Shown here: positions 27,519 to 36,358 of the stretch, piece after piece
Layout: the number at the start of each line of letters is the position of its first letter
Position numbering within the stretch: position 1 is the first letter of the stretch
From: Chryseobacterium geocarposphaerae
GTDB lineage: Bacteria > Bacteroidota > Bacteroidia > Flavobacteriales > Weeksellaceae
Assembly: GCF_002797535.1 (NCBI RefSeq)
Contig: NZ_PGFD01000001.1
Location: 1 to 64,000 of the forward strand
Length of the DNA: 64,000 nucleotides
Direction of reading: 5' to 3'
The notes under the pieces: generated by a model
Told to the model about the DNA's origin: nothing
Seen by the model: the letters and a program-made list of their open reading frames with translations, nothing else
Databases searched by the model: none
Program-made: the position numbers and the translations under genes

Positions 27519-29975
27519 TTAATTTAAAAGACTAAATTTAATTTTTATCCCAAAGTTATCTTTAAATTGAGACGTTTGGTAATATCCTAATCTGTAAGAG
27601 AATCCGACTCCGAAACTTCTTCCTAAAAATCGGTTCCACATTAATCCGACTTCCTGATAATAATGATCTAAAATCTGAAACTGGAACTGATGATTTTCTC
27701 TGTCTTTCAAATTTCCAATAGCAGCTTGGTATTCAAGTTCGATACTGGAATATCTTGCTCCGATAGTTTTGAATCTGAATGGAAGTGACTGGGAAATTTT
27801 AAAGGCAGCAAATTTATCGGCAAAAAAAGTTCCTGAAGGCATCGTTGCAAATCCTAAATTGGAAGGTGTGCTGATATTGGAATACCAATGGTCTACATTC
27901 GCGTCGTTTTGTCCTGCAATTTCAAAATTTTTCCATATCGGAGCGTTTCCTGAAGAAATTCCTCCGAAAAGCTTGATATTGGTGTATCCTAATTTCGATC
28001 TGAACTGGTGGATAATCAAGGCGTCCAATCTGTTATAATCCAAATCTCCGCCTAAAGCTTCAAATCCTTTTTCATAATTCAGGAATATTTGCGGATAAGC
28101 TTTTTCGTAGGTATATTTTCCGCTTGGTGTCATGATGTTTTTGTCATTCGGAGCAAATTTTAAAGATAATGTTGCGCTTGTATTATCGAAACTGTTTCCG
28201 AGATTTTTATACTGATAATCGAAAAGAGCTTTTTGTTTTTCTTTATTTACAGCAATTTTCATGCTTAGTGAATTGGAAATATCGTATAAGAATGAGGCTC
28301 CCCATTTTTGGTTTTTATAAAAAGTACCATTATGAAGATCCAGATTCATATCTGAAACTTTCATCATCATATCCCACATATTGTTGCTGAATCTCCCTGC
28401 TGCAAAAACATCATCTACATAATCAAGTCTGAAAACGGAAGTTCTTTTATCAGAAAGCTTCACATCCAAACCTAATCCATATTTCCATGTATGATCTTTG
28501 AATCCGTAACCAAAATAACCGTCAGGAGAAAAGGTTTTGTTGAAGTTTTCATTTAATTTCAGGCCTGCTCCCAAACGTATCCCTTGATATTTGTCATAGC
28601 TGAAAAGCTTGGTAATATCAAAATCAATCATTTTATAGCGGATATTTCCCCGCATTAACTGGGTTAAAGTGTTCAGTTTTTTCTCAAAATCATTCTTCTG
28701 AACGAAGCTGTCAATTTTGGTGTATGTAGCACTTTCTCTTGCGGTAAGGCTGTCTGTTCTGTATTTATCCAGAAGACTTCCGTCGGAATTTTTCATTTCC
28801 AGTGAGTAGCCTTTGAATTCAGAGGCTTTTTGTTCAGCATTAATATCGAAATCAAAGAAACGGTTTTTAACATAGAGATAGTTTCCAAATTTCTTTTGAT
28901 TATACTTAGGCTTCTCTCCAGGCTTTAAACTGTCTTTTTTTGAAGTATCAAAACTCTGGTCACCCATTTTTAACTTAATATCTTCAGAATCTAAAAACCA
29001 TTTTCCGTTGATAGGTTTCCAGACGGAAACAATATTTCCTTCGTTCTGTTTTTTATTTATACTTTCAAATTTCTTTAGAGCATAGGTTTCAGAATCGATA
29101 TAGATTTTCCCATTGAATTTTCTTGGGTTTTGTTTCTTTTTGTCTGTAATTTCCTTGAACTTGATGAGATACGTTTTTCTTCCGTCAAGCTGTAATGTGT
29201 CGGAAAGATAGAAGTTGAACAACTTTCTGTTTTCAGGTCTCAATTGCCTTGGAATTCGGTCTAAATTGGAAATGTTAATCGCTAAAGCTTCGTAAATTGG
29301 GTTTTTAAAACCGGACATTCTGTTGTCGATAATATTCGTTTTTTCACCAAAGCTTTTTGAATATTTGTATTCGGTCGCTTTTTCCCAAAGAAACATCTGG
29401 CTTTCTTCCGAAGCACTGATGAAATCTTCTGCAATCAAAGAATCTTTTTTATCCTTTTCTTTTTGTTTCAAATCTTTCTTGTCGACTTTTGAAAGAGAAT
29501 CTTTTCTGACCGCTAAGAAATTTTTATAGGCATCAATTGAGTCTTTGTCTACATCAATAGAAAATTTTGAATATGATTTAAAATTATATGAATCCAAAGA
29601 TTTCGGAGAATTCTCTTTGGCTCTTTTATTTACCTCATCCAAAATCCTTAATGCTTTAGGGTCACTTTTGTCACTGATAATCACTTTATCAATATTATCC
29701 ATTTTTTCAGACAAAGGCTGCATAGAAATTTCCATTGATTTTTTTACATCTGCTGAAACATCTTCATAATTACTGGCCAGAATTTCAACCTTTTTACATT
29801 TTGTTTTTAATGATAAATTTCCGTTAAAATCTGTTTTTCCTAAAAGCTCATCATCACAATATACCGCTGCATTATGAATGGGCTGCTTATTGGATTTGTT
29901 GATTACTTTGAGCTGAGTCTGCCCAAAAAAGAATACTGTGGAAAATAGAAATAGAGTAGATAAAAGTTTTGACAT
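27519..29975 (-). CDS. DUF5686 family outer-membrane protein, paralog 2, with carboxypeptidase-like domain
   Basis: The 818-residue protein has a signal peptide (KLLSTLFLFSTVFFFGQ) and a carboxypeptidase-D-like regulatory domain (about 20-100: KSNKQPIHNAAVYCDDELLG). The DUF5686 region follows, with IISDKSDPKALRILDEVN, and then a C-terminal barrel-like half ending GIKIKFSLLN. It is the longer paralog of the gene at 23699. The ATG at 29975 is chosen because it starts a normal signal peptide. A TAGTTTTG box at 29996-30003 may be its promoter. The function is not known. Confidence 0.82.
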   Translation of the reverse strand: MSKLLSTLFLFSTVFFFGQTQLKVINKSNKQPIHNAAVYCDDELLGKTDFNGNLSLKTKCKKVEILASNYEDVSADVKKSMEISMQPLSEKMDNIDKVIISDKSDPKALRILDEVNKRAKENSPKSLDSYNFKSYSKFSIDVDKDSIDAYKNFLAVRKDSLSKVDKKDLKQKEKDKKDSLIAEDFISASEESQMFLWEKATEYKYSKSFGEKTNIIDNRMSGFKNPIYEALAINISNLDRIPRQLRPENRKLFNFYLSDTLQLDGRKTYLIKFKEITDKKKQNPRKFNGKIYIDSETYALKKFESINKKQNEGNIVSVWKPINGKWFLDSEDIKLKMGDQSFDTSKKDSLKPGEKPKYNQKKFGNYLYVKNRFFDFDINAEQKASEFKGYSLEMKNSDGSLLDKYRTDSLTARESATYTKIDSFVQKNDFEKKLNTLTQLMRGNIRYKMIDFDITKLFSYDKYQGIRLGAGLKLNENFNKTFSPDGYFGYGFKDHTWKYGLGLDVKLSDKRTSVFRLDYVDDVFAAGRFSNNMWDMMMKVSDMNLDLHNGTFYKNQKWGASFLYDISNSLSMKIAVNKEKQKALFDYQYKNLGNSFDNTSATLSLKFAPNDKNIMTPSGKYTYEKAYPQIFLNYEKGFEALGGDLDYNRLDALIIHQFRSKLGYTNIKLFGGISSGNAPIWKNFEIAGQNDANVDHWYSNISTPSNLGFATMPSGTFFADKFAAFKISQSLPFRFKTIGARYSSIELEYQAAIGNLKDRENHQFQFQILDHYYQEVGLMWNRFLGRSFGVGFSYRLGYYQTSQFKDNFGIKIKFSLLN

Positions 29976-29995
29976 TAGCTTTTTTATATATAAGA

Positions 29996-30003
29996 CAAAA
30001 CTA
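29996..30003 (-). promoter_or_regulatory. Candidate -7 promoter box of DUF5686 paralog 2
   Basis: TAGTTTTG fits TAnnTTTG and ends 20 nt before the ATG at 29975. Confidence 0.35.
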
Positions 30004-30057
30004 TTGATAAGAAAGTTACAAAAGAATGCAAAAAAATATAATCTTTTGTTAAAAATA

Positions 30058-30092
30058 AAAACCACTGTATTCGAATAGGATACAGTGGTTTT
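30058..30092 (-). terminator. Terminator of alaS
   Basis: A perfect 13-bp stem (arm AAAACCACTGTAT) with a 9-nt loop and a T-rich tract on the minus strand lies 75 nt past the alaS stop codon. Confidence 0.8.
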
Positions 30093-30167
30093 ATTTATTT
30101 TTTAATTCCCTAGATAATGAGAAATAAAATTTTATTTTATATTTTCTTAAATCTTTTTAACAAGATA

Positions 30168-32771
30168 TTAAATGCTCAATGCCTTCTGATAAGCATTTTC
30201 CAAACCATCAAGATTTTTTCCTCCTGCGGTTGCAAAACCTGGGTTTCCACCGCCACCACCTTGGATTTCTTTAGCTAAATCTTTTACAATCGCTCCAGCC
30301 TGATAATTGGTAGCCAAATCATCAGAAACTCCAACAGTGATCATTGGTTTTCCGTCTGCATCAGAAAGGATAATCGTTACAGAAGCAGGGATCTCTCTCT
30401 TTAACTGGAACACAATATCTTTCACAGAACCTGCGTCAAGAGATGTTTTCTTTACCAAAAGTTGTTTGTCTCCTTTTTGCTCATAAGCATTTTTCCAGTC
30501 ACCGATTTCGCCTTTAGCTTTTTCTTTTTTAAAGGCTTCAACTTCAGCTTTCAAAGTTGCATTTTCTTCGATTAATTTTTCGATAGAACGAACAACATCT
30601 TTAGATTTTAACAACTGAGAAAGTTCAGTGACCTGCTTTTCTAAATTTTTAAAATATTCTTCTGATTTATCCCCCGAAATCGCCTCAATCCTTCTGATTC
30701 CTGCAGCCGCAGAACTTTCAGAAACAATTTTGAAATGACCGATTTCACTTGTATTTTTCACGTGAGTTCCACCGCAAAGTTCTTTTGAACTTCCAAACTG
30801 GATCATTCTCACGTTGTCACCGTATTTTTCACCGAACAAAGCCATTGCACCTTTATCCAGTGCTTCCTGGATCGGAATATTTCTGAACTCCTGCAATGCA
30901 ATACTTTCTTTGATCTTTGCATTTACTTTTTCCTCAACCAAAGCCAATTCTTCTTCTGTCATTTTGTTGAAATGAGAGAAGTCGAAACGTAAATAATCAG
31001 GACCAACGTAAGAACCTTTTTGTTCAACGTGAGTTCCCAAAACATCTCTTAACGCTTCGTGTAACAAGTGAGTCACAGAGTGGTTGGCCTGGGAATTCTT
31101 TCTGTCGGTCGCATTTACTTTAGCGTAGAAAACTGTGCTTGCATCTTTAGGAAGTCCGTTGATTAAAGAAATAATCAATCCGTTTTCTTTTTTCGTTTCC
31201 AAAACTTCGAAACTTTCAGCAGCATTTTCAAGAACCCCCTTATCTCCAACTTGTCCACCACCTTCAGGGTAGAAAGGAGTGTTGCTTAACACAACCTGAT
31301 AAAATTCTCCGTCTTTATTTTCTACTTTTCTGTATTTTGTAATATGAGTTTTCGCTTCAATCTGGTCGTAACCTACGAACTTTGGTTCCTGCTCTTCTAA
31401 AACTACCCAGTCATACACTTTCTGAGCAGAATCAGCTTTTGAACGCTGTTTTTGTTCATTTAAAGCAACTTCAAATCCTTTTTCATCAATCGTTAATCCT
31501 TTTTCCTCGGCGATAATTCTTGTTAAGTCATCCGGGAAACCGTAAGTGTCATATAATTCGAAAACTTCTTCCGTAGGCAACACTTTAGCATTGTTGGCAA
31601 TCGTCTGCTGGATTAATTTTTCAACTCTGATTAATCCTGTTTCAATCGTTCTTAAGAAAGATTCCTCTTCACTTTTGATCACTTCAGTCACTAAAACGCC
31701 TTGTTTTTCCAATTCAGGGAAGAATTTACCCATTTGTTCCTGAAGCACAGCAACCAATTTATAAAGGAAAGGCTCTTTCATATCCAGGAATCTGTAAGAA
31801 TAAGAAGTTCCTCTTCTTAAAATTCTTCTGATCACATAACCAGCTCCTCCGTTTGATGGTAATTGTCCGTCTGCAATCGCAAAAGAAACCGCTCTGATGT
31901 GGTCTACCACAACACGGATCGCAATATCTTTTTCGTCTTCTAAAACTCCGGTATATTTTTTACCTGAAAGTTCCTCAACTTTAGCAATCAGAGGTGTGAA
32001 AACATCGGTGTCGTAGTTTGAAGATTTCCCCTGAAGTGCCATACAAAGACGTTCGAAGCCCATTCCGGTATCAATATGTTTGGCAGGAAGGTTTTCCAAG
32101 CTTCCGTCTGCTTTACGGTTGTATTGCATGAAAACCAGATTCCAGATTTCCACAACCTGAGGATGGTCCTTATTCACCAGTTCAAGTCCTGAAACTTTCG
32201 CTTTTTCTTCATCACTTCTTAAATCAACATGAATTTCAGAACAAGGTCCGCAAGGTCCGCTTGCGCCCATTTCCCAGAAATTATCTTTTTTGTTTCCATT
32301 GATAATTCTATCCTCAGAAATATGAGATTTCCAGAAATCATAAGCATCCTGATCTCTGTCAAGATTTTCAGAGGTATCACCTTCAAAAATAGTTACATAA
32401 AGGTTTTCTTTCGGAATTCCATACACTTCCGTCAACAATTCCCAGGCAAAAGCAATAGCATCTTTTTTGAAATAATCACCGAAAGACCAGTTCCCCAACA
32501 TCTCAAACATGGTGTGGTGATAGGTATCTCTACCCACATCATCCAGATCATTATGCTTTCCTGAAACTCTTAAACATTTTTGAGTATCGGCAATTCTTGA
32601 GGCTTTAGGCTCTTTGTATCCTAAAAAATAATCTTTGAACTGCGTCATTCCTGAGTTGGAAAACATAAGGGTAGGGTCGTCTTTCAGCACGATAGGAGCC
32701 GAAGGAACGATAAGGTGACCCTTACTTTGAAAATAATCTAAAAATTTTTGACGAATCTCTTGTGATGTCAT
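30168..32771 (-). CDS. alaS: Alanyl-tRNA synthetase
   Basis: The 867-residue class II synthetase charges tRNA-Ala and edits Ser and Gly mischarging. It shows motif-1 context MTSQEIRQKFLDYF, the segment FSNSGMTQFKDYF, and HTMFEMLGNWSFGDYF. The editing-domain metal sites are NHSVTHLLHEALR and CGGTHV. The C-terminal C-Ala domain ends with GGGGGNPGFATAGG. Length and domain order are standard. It is transcribed alone, with a promoter at 32816-32848. Confidence 0.98.
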   Translation of the reverse strand: MTSQEIRQKFLDYFQSKGHLIVPSAPIVLKDDPTLMFSNSGMTQFKDYFLGYKEPKASRIADTQKCLRVSGKHNDLDDVGRDTYHHTMFEMLGNWSFGDYFKKDAIAFAWELLTEVYGIPKENLYVTIFEGDTSENLDRDQDAYDFWKSHISEDRIINGNKKDNFWEMGASGPCGPCSEIHVDLRSDEEKAKVSGLELVNKDHPQVVEIWNLVFMQYNRKADGSLENLPAKHIDTGMGFERLCMALQGKSSNYDTDVFTPLIAKVEELSGKKYTGVLEDEKDIAIRVVVDHIRAVSFAIADGQLPSNGGAGYVIRRILRRGTSYSYRFLDMKEPFLYKLVAVLQEQMGKFFPELEKQGVLVTEVIKSEEESFLRTIETGLIRVEKLIQQTIANNAKVLPTEEVFELYDTYGFPDDLTRIIAEEKGLTIDEKGFEVALNEQKQRSKADSAQKVYDWVVLEEQEPKFVGYDQIEAKTHITKYRKVENKDGEFYQVVLSNTPFYPEGGGQVGDKGVLENAAESFEVLETKKENGLIISLINGLPKDASTVFYAKVNATDRKNSQANHSVTHLLHEALRDVLGTHVEQKGSYVGPDYLRFDFSHFNKMTEEELALVEEKVNAKIKESIALQEFRNIPIQEALDKGAMALFGEKYGDNVRMIQFGSSKELCGGTHVKNTSEIGHFKIVSESSAAAGIRRIEAISGDKSEEYFKNLEKQVTELSQLLKSKDVVRSIEKLIEENATLKAEVEAFKKEKAKGEIGDWKNAYEQKGDKQLLVKKTSLDAGSVKDIVFQLKREIPASVTIILSDADGKPMITVGVSDDLATNYQAGAIVKDLAKEIQGGGGGNPGFATAGGKNLDGLENAYQKALSI

Positions 32772-32815
32772 AATGATATATATTGCTTTGCTTTTTACAA
32801 TTTTTTGATAAGATG

Positions 32816-32848
32816 CAAATTTACTATTTTTAGCTGATTTAGTTTCAA
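32816..32848 (-). promoter_or_regulatory. Candidate promoter of alaS
   Basis: TAAATTTG (32816-32823) is preceded by TTG (32846-32848) with 22 nt between, inside the 17-23 range reported for Flavobacterium sigma-A promoters. Confidence 0.55.
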
Positions 32849-32925
32849 TTTATTAATACTTTTAGGAAGATTCGTATTAAGAATTTAAAACATTATTGGA
32901 AGCTATTTTTTCTTTTAAACTTATT

Positions 32926-32972
32926 GTTTTTGATTTTCGGCGGCGGCTTAGCCGCCGCCGAAAATCAAAAAC
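32926..32972. repeat. Long perfect GC-rich palindrome
   Basis: Two 22-bp arms pair perfectly around a 3-nt loop. The left arm starts GTTTTTGATTTTCGGC and the right arm ends in its complement. It lies between the alaS promoter and repeat family B copy 2, within a 381-nt gap between divergent alaS and sigma-factor genes. It could form a very stable hairpin or cruciform. Confidence 0.9.
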
Positions 32973-33020
32973 AAACTGAAACAATTGTTAAAATCATAGT
33001 AGATATGATAATGTTGTAAA

Positions 33021-33079
33021 CCGCCCCGTCAAAAATTCTTCCGAATTTTCGCCACCCCTCCAAGGGAGGAAAATTTTGA
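33021..33079. repeat. Dispersed repeat family B, copy 2
   Basis: CCGCCCCGTCAAAAATTCTT and GAATTTTCGCCACCCCTCC match the copy at 17909 with a few changes. It lies directly upstream of the ECF sigma-factor promoter. Confidence 0.75.
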
Positions 33080-33093
33080 GACCGTATATTTTC

Positions 33094-33124
33094 TTGTTCT
33101 TTTCCTTTTAACTTATTATCTTCG
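33094..33124 (+). promoter_or_regulatory. Candidate promoter of the ECF sigma-factor gene
   Basis: TTG (33094-33096) is followed after 20 nt by TATCTTCG (33117-33124), one mismatch from TAnnTTTG. Another housekeeping-like variant, TACTTTCG, is seen before the phytase-like gene. Confidence 0.45.
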
Positions 33125-33152
33125 TGATTATCTGAAAAGATAAAAGTTGAGT

Positions 33153-33707
33153 ATGACAAAAAACGAAACAATCAAAACCTGGATAGAAGAATATTCAGGA
33201 CCATTGTTGAGAAGGGCAGTATATCTGCTTTCAGATAAAGTTGAAGCGGAAGATGTGGTTCAGGAAGTTTTTATTTCGGCTTTTTCGTCATATGATTCTT
33301 TTGAGGGAAAAAGTCAGCCATTAACTTGGCTGATGACTATTTTAAACAGAAAAGTTGCGGACTTTTATCGAAAAAAATATAAATCCGAACCATCAATAAA
33401 ACTAGACCATTTTTTTGATGAAACCGGTTCGTGGAAAAATGATGATGTCCTTAATGATTGGGATGCTTCCAACAAAGAGGCCGAGCTTCTCGATGATAAA
33501 GATTTTAATAAAACATTGGAAGATTGTATTGAAGATTTACCCTCCAGATGGAAGATTCCGATGAAAATGTATTATCTTGAAGAAAAAAAAGCACCTGAAG
33601 TGAGTCAGGAATTGAATATTTCCACGACTAATCTTTGGAAGATTTTACAACGAAGCCGAATGCAGTTGCGAGAGTGTCTGGAGTTTAACTGGTTTGCAAA
33701 ATCATAA
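33153..33707 (+). CDS. ECF-type RNA polymerase sigma factor
   Basis: The 184-residue protein has region 2 (about 10-85: AEDVVQEVFISAFSSYDSF, LTWLMTILNRKVADFYRKK). Region 4 lies near the C-terminus (about 125-180: EDLPSRWKIPMKMYYLEE, helix-turn-helix ISTTNLWKILQRSRMQLRE). There is no region 1.1 or 3, which marks group IV sigma factors. It should direct RNA polymerase to a small regulon. A soluble zinc anti-sigma-like gene starts 12 nt after its stop codon, so the two are co-translated. The ATG at 33153 is preferred over a TTG two codons earlier. Confidence 0.9.
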   Translation: MTKNETIKTWIEEYSGPLLRRAVYLLSDKVEAEDVVQEVFISAFSSYDSFEGKSQPLTWLMTILNRKVADFYRKKYKSEPSIKLDHFFDETGSWKNDDVLNDWDASNKEAELLDDKDFNKTLEDCIEDLPSRWKIPMKMYYLEEKKAPEVSQELNISTTNLWKILQRSRMQLRECLEFNWFAKS

Positions 33708-33719
33708 GGATTAAAAAAG

Positions 33720-33926
33720 ATGTTAAAAAAACTAATACATATGATCTTTTTACCATGCAGTGAAGTTACTTTGCTCATGGAAAAACGCAATGCTGAAAAC
33801 ATTTCTTCCTCAGAGAACTGGAAGCTCTCCCTGCATCTTAAAATTTGTAAATGGTGCAGAGCTTACAAACAAAAACTGGAAATTTTAGATGATATTTTAA
33901 AAAGAAAACTTTCCCAGGACAAATAA
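33720..33926 (+). CDS. Small soluble zinc-binding anti-sigma factor candidate
   Basis: The 68-residue protein has no membrane helix. It carries Cys13, His39, Cys43 and Cys46, that is C-x25-H-x3-C-x2-C, in the segment HLKICKWC. The HxxxCxxC pattern defines zinc-containing anti-sigma (ZAS) factors. From memory, Streptomyces RsrA has the same spacing (C11, H37, C41, C44). It follows the ECF sigma gene by 12 nt, the normal place for a cognate anti-sigma factor. Thiol oxidation releasing the sigma factor is an inference. Confidence 0.75.
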   Translation: MLKKLIHMIFLPCSEVTLLMEKRNAENISSSENWKLSLHLKICKWCRAYKQKLEILDDILKRKLSQDK

Positions 33927-33960
33927 AATCGTTGTCAGGATTTTGAAAATGTTCCGACTA

Positions 33961-33968
33961 TACTTTTG
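33961..33968 (+). promoter_or_regulatory. Candidate -7 promoter box before the DUF417-msrAB pair
   Basis: TACTTTTG fits TAnnTTTG and lies 34 nt before the DUF417 ATG. The nearest TTG sites upstream are 15 and 26 nt away, outside the usual range. An ECF-specific promoter in this 76-nt gap cannot be excluded. Confidence 0.35.
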
Positions 33969-34002
33969 AAAATAAGCAAAGTATTAATTCAAAATCATTA
34001 AA

Positions 34003-34461
34003 ATGAACGGAACTGTACTAAAAATCAATAAAGAAAGCCGAACGGGCAGAATCGGATATTATATCTCGCTTTTCGGAGCTGCCTTGGTCTTACTTTGGAT
34101 CGGAATATTCAAATTTACTCCGACAGAAGCAGAAGGAATAAAACACTTGGTAGAAAACCATTTCCTCACTTTTTTCGTATATGATATTGTAAGTGTCCAG
34201 ACAGTGTCAGATGCTATCGGAGCGATAGAAATTATCATTGCTTTACTATTACTATTTAGTGTGAAATTTGCATCTCTCAGAAAGTATGCGGCTATCGGAA
34301 TGATTGTAACTTTTCTTATGACAATAAGTTATTTATTTACGACTCCGGGAATCTGGAGAATGGTAGACGGGGTTCCAGTTACAGACTTCTTTATTTTAAA
34401 GGATCTGATGCTTTTAGGATTTGGTTTAATGATTTTAAATGAAAAAAATGATCACAAATAA
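34003..34461 (+). CDS. DUF417 (YkgB/RclC-like) membrane protein
   Basis: The 152-residue inner-membrane protein has four hydrophobic segments (about 20-37, 68-85, 95-112 and 130-145). It carries the family signatures [20 protein letters not shown] and TPGIW, which identify DUF417. In E. coli a family member, RclC, is part of the reactive-chlorine response. Here the gene stands between an ECF/anti-sigma pair and a methionine sulfoxide reductase gene, which fits an oxidative-stress role. The biochemical activity is unknown. The msrAB start lies 10 nt past its stop codon. Confidence 0.85.
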   Translation: MNGTVLKINKESRTGRIGYYISLFGAALVLLWIGIFKFTPTEAEGIKHLVENHFLTFFVYDIVSVQTVSDAIGAIEIIIALLLLFSVKFASLRKYAAIGMIVTFLMTISYLFTTPGIWRMVDGVPVTDFFILKDLMLLGFGLMILNEKNDHK

Positions 34462-34471
34462 AAAGATAAAA

Positions 34472-35581
34472 ATGAAAAACATATTAATATTGCTTGGAGT
34501 AATTCTGGGTATAGCAGTTTTTGCTGCAAGCTGTGGAGATTCTAAACCGAAATCCACAGAAATTAAAGAAAAAAATGAGACCGTTATGGATAATAAAAAC
34601 GTAAAAGAAATCTATTTTGCAGGAGGATGTTTTTGGGGAACTGAGCACTTTTTTCAACAAATTCGCGGAGTGGTAGGAACAGAGGTTGGATATGCCAATG
34701 GAAATAAAGAAAATCCTACGTATGAAGAAGTGGTAAGTCATACCACGGGCTTTGCGGAAACTGTAAAAGTAAAATATGATCCTGAACAGGTAGATTTAAA
34801 ACTATTAATTGATTTGTATTTTAAAACCATTGATCCTACGAGTTTAAATAAGCAGGGAAATGACAGAGGAGATCAGTATAGAACAGGGATTTATTCAACA
34901 GATGAAGAAACGGAAGCTATTGTAAAAGCTGAGGTTCAAAAATTAGCTAAAAATTATAACAAACCTGTTGTGGTAGAAACGATTCCTTTGAAAAATTTCT
35001 ACAAGGCAGAAGATTATCATCAGGATTATTTAGACAAAAACCCGGGAGGATATTGCCATATTGAACCTGGATTATTTGAAATGGCGAGAAATGCAAACCC
35101 GCTTCCTAAAAAACAAACAAAAGAAATGAAGTATCAAAAAAAAGATAAAGCAGTATTAAAAAAAGAATTAACGGCTGAACAGTATAACGTAACTCAGGAA
35201 AACGCTACGGAAAGAGCATTCCAAAATGAATACTGGGATGAAACCCGCGAAGGAATTTATGTGGATATTACAACAGGAGAGCCTTTATTTATTTCAACCG
35301 ATAAATTTGAATCAGGTTGTGGATGGCCAAGTTTTTCAAAACCAATTTCCAAGCAGCTGATTGATGAGAAATTAGACCGTTCTTACGGAATGACAAGAGT
35401 GGAAGTAAGAAGCAAAACGGGAGATGCACATTTGGGGCACGTTTTCAATGACGGACCAGAAGACAAAGGCGGACTCCGTTACTGTATCAATTCCGCTTCT
35501 TTAAAGTTTATCCCTAAAGCGGAAATGAAAGACAAAGGATATGGAGACTATATTTCTTTACTTGAAAAAGATAAGAAGTAA
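34472..35581 (+). CDS. msrAB: Lipoprotein MsrA-MsrB fusion, peptide methionine sulfoxide reductase
   Basis: The 369-residue protein repairs both S and R epimers of methionine sulfoxide. A lipoprotein signal (FAASC, Cys at 21) places it in the envelope. MsrA (about 45-195) shows [12 protein letters not shown] with the catalytic Cys, and [15 protein letters not shown]. MsrB (about 210-360) shows [11 protein letters not shown] and the catalytic [12 protein letters not shown]. The four zinc-binding cysteines usual in MsrB are absent ([13 protein letters not shown] and [13 protein letters not shown]). The ATG at 34472 is chosen because it starts the lipoprotein signal. It follows the DUF417 gene by 10 nt. 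Confidence 0.95.
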   Translation: MKNILILLGVILGIAVFAASCGDSKPKSTEIKEKNETVMDNKNVKEIYFAGGCFWGTEHFFQQIRGVVGTEVGYANGNKENPTYEEVVSHTTGFAETVKVKYDPEQVDLKLLIDLYFKTIDPTSLNKQGNDRGDQYRTGIYSTDEETEAIVKAEVQKLAKNYNKPVVVETIPLKNFYKAEDYHQDYLDKNPGGYCHIEPGLFEMARNANPLPKKQTKEMKYQKKDKAVLKKELTAEQYNVTQENATERAFQNEYWDETREGIYVDITTGEPLFISTDKFESGCGWPSFSKPISKQLIDEKLDRSYGMTRVEVRSKTGDAHLGHVFNDGPEDKGGLRYCINSASLKFIPKAEMKDKGYGDYISLLEKDKK

Positions 35582-35606
35582 ATATATAATTAAGTAAGGT
35601 GTTTTT

Positions 35607-35628
35607 AAGACTGTCGAAAGGCAGTCTT
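35607..35628. terminator. Bidirectional terminator between msrAB and the L,D-transpeptidase gene
   Basis: A 9-bp stem (AAGACTGTC with GGCAGTCTT, one G-T pair) is closed by a GAAA loop. T tracts flank both sides between convergent genes. Confidence 0.8.
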
Positions 35629-35630
35629 TT

Positions 35631-36290
35631 TTAATTGTAAATCCACATCAGAACCGGTTTAGATGTTGCTTTTAAGATAGGATCAATTTCTCTTAAGGCA
35701 TTGTTTGAAACTGTCGGACAGCCCCAACCTTCTGGTGAACCTTGCGGATAAATTTCATGGTCGTCCATTTTTTCCCAGGAGTGAAAAACGATAGCTCTTT
35801 TCAATGCATTATTATTGGTTTCTTCTAAGCCATGCATCAAATACTTTACTTTAATTCCCCATTCACTTACACCTCTTTCGCCAATTTTATATTTTCCAAG
35901 AGACGAAAGATGACTTCCGTCTTCATTACTGAAACCCGGATTGTCTTTTGATTGTGCCCAACTCCAGATGTAGTTTCCGCAGCCATGACCTACAAGATAT
36001 TTTTTTGTGATTTTCTTTTCCTTAAAATCGTAAATGAAAAAGCGATTTACGCCTGAATGTAAACTCATATCAATCAAAATGCAAAAATCAGTATTGAATT
36101 TTTTCTGTTTACAAAATGATAAAGCTTCTTCAGCTTTTTTACGGGTTTTCTCAATGTTTACAGTTGGTTTTTCTTCTTTTGATGAGGTGAAAACTCTGAA
36201 TGTGTTCTTTCCATCAGAACAGGATAAGCATAGAAAAGTTAATGTTAGAAAGAAGGTTTTTATGATTTTAGAAGGCGAAAGCTGAATCAT
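35631..36290 (-). CDS. Murein L,D-transpeptidase catalytic-domain lipoprotein (YkuD_2 type)
   Basis: The 219-residue protein has a lipoprotein signal (LTFLCLSCSD). A catalytic domain follows, in which IVFHSWEKMDDHEIYPQGSP precedes the GWGCPTVSN active-site block; the Cys there is the expected nucleophile. Upstream, FCILIDMSLHSGVNRFFIYD and GKYKIGERG match the YkuD_2 family. It is expected to act on peptidoglycan cross-links in the periplasm. Sequence gives no specificity. It is convergent with msrAB and shares its terminator. Confidence 0.82.
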   Translation of the reverse strand: MIQLSPSKIIKTFFLTLTFLCLSCSDGKNTFRVFTSSKEEKPTVNIEKTRKKAEEALSFCKQKKFNTDFCILIDMSLHSGVNRFFIYDFKEKKITKKYLVGHGCGNYIWSWAQSKDNPGFSNEDGSHLSSLGKYKIGERGVSEWGIKVKYLMHGLEETNNNALKRAIVFHSWEKMDDHEIYPQGSPEGWGCPTVSNNALREIDPILKATSKPVLMWIYN

Positions 36291-36358
36291 TTGGTGTTTT
36301 ATATGTAAAGTTTAAGTAAAATGTTTTTTTCTGAAAATGAAACCGAGCGATAATAAAA

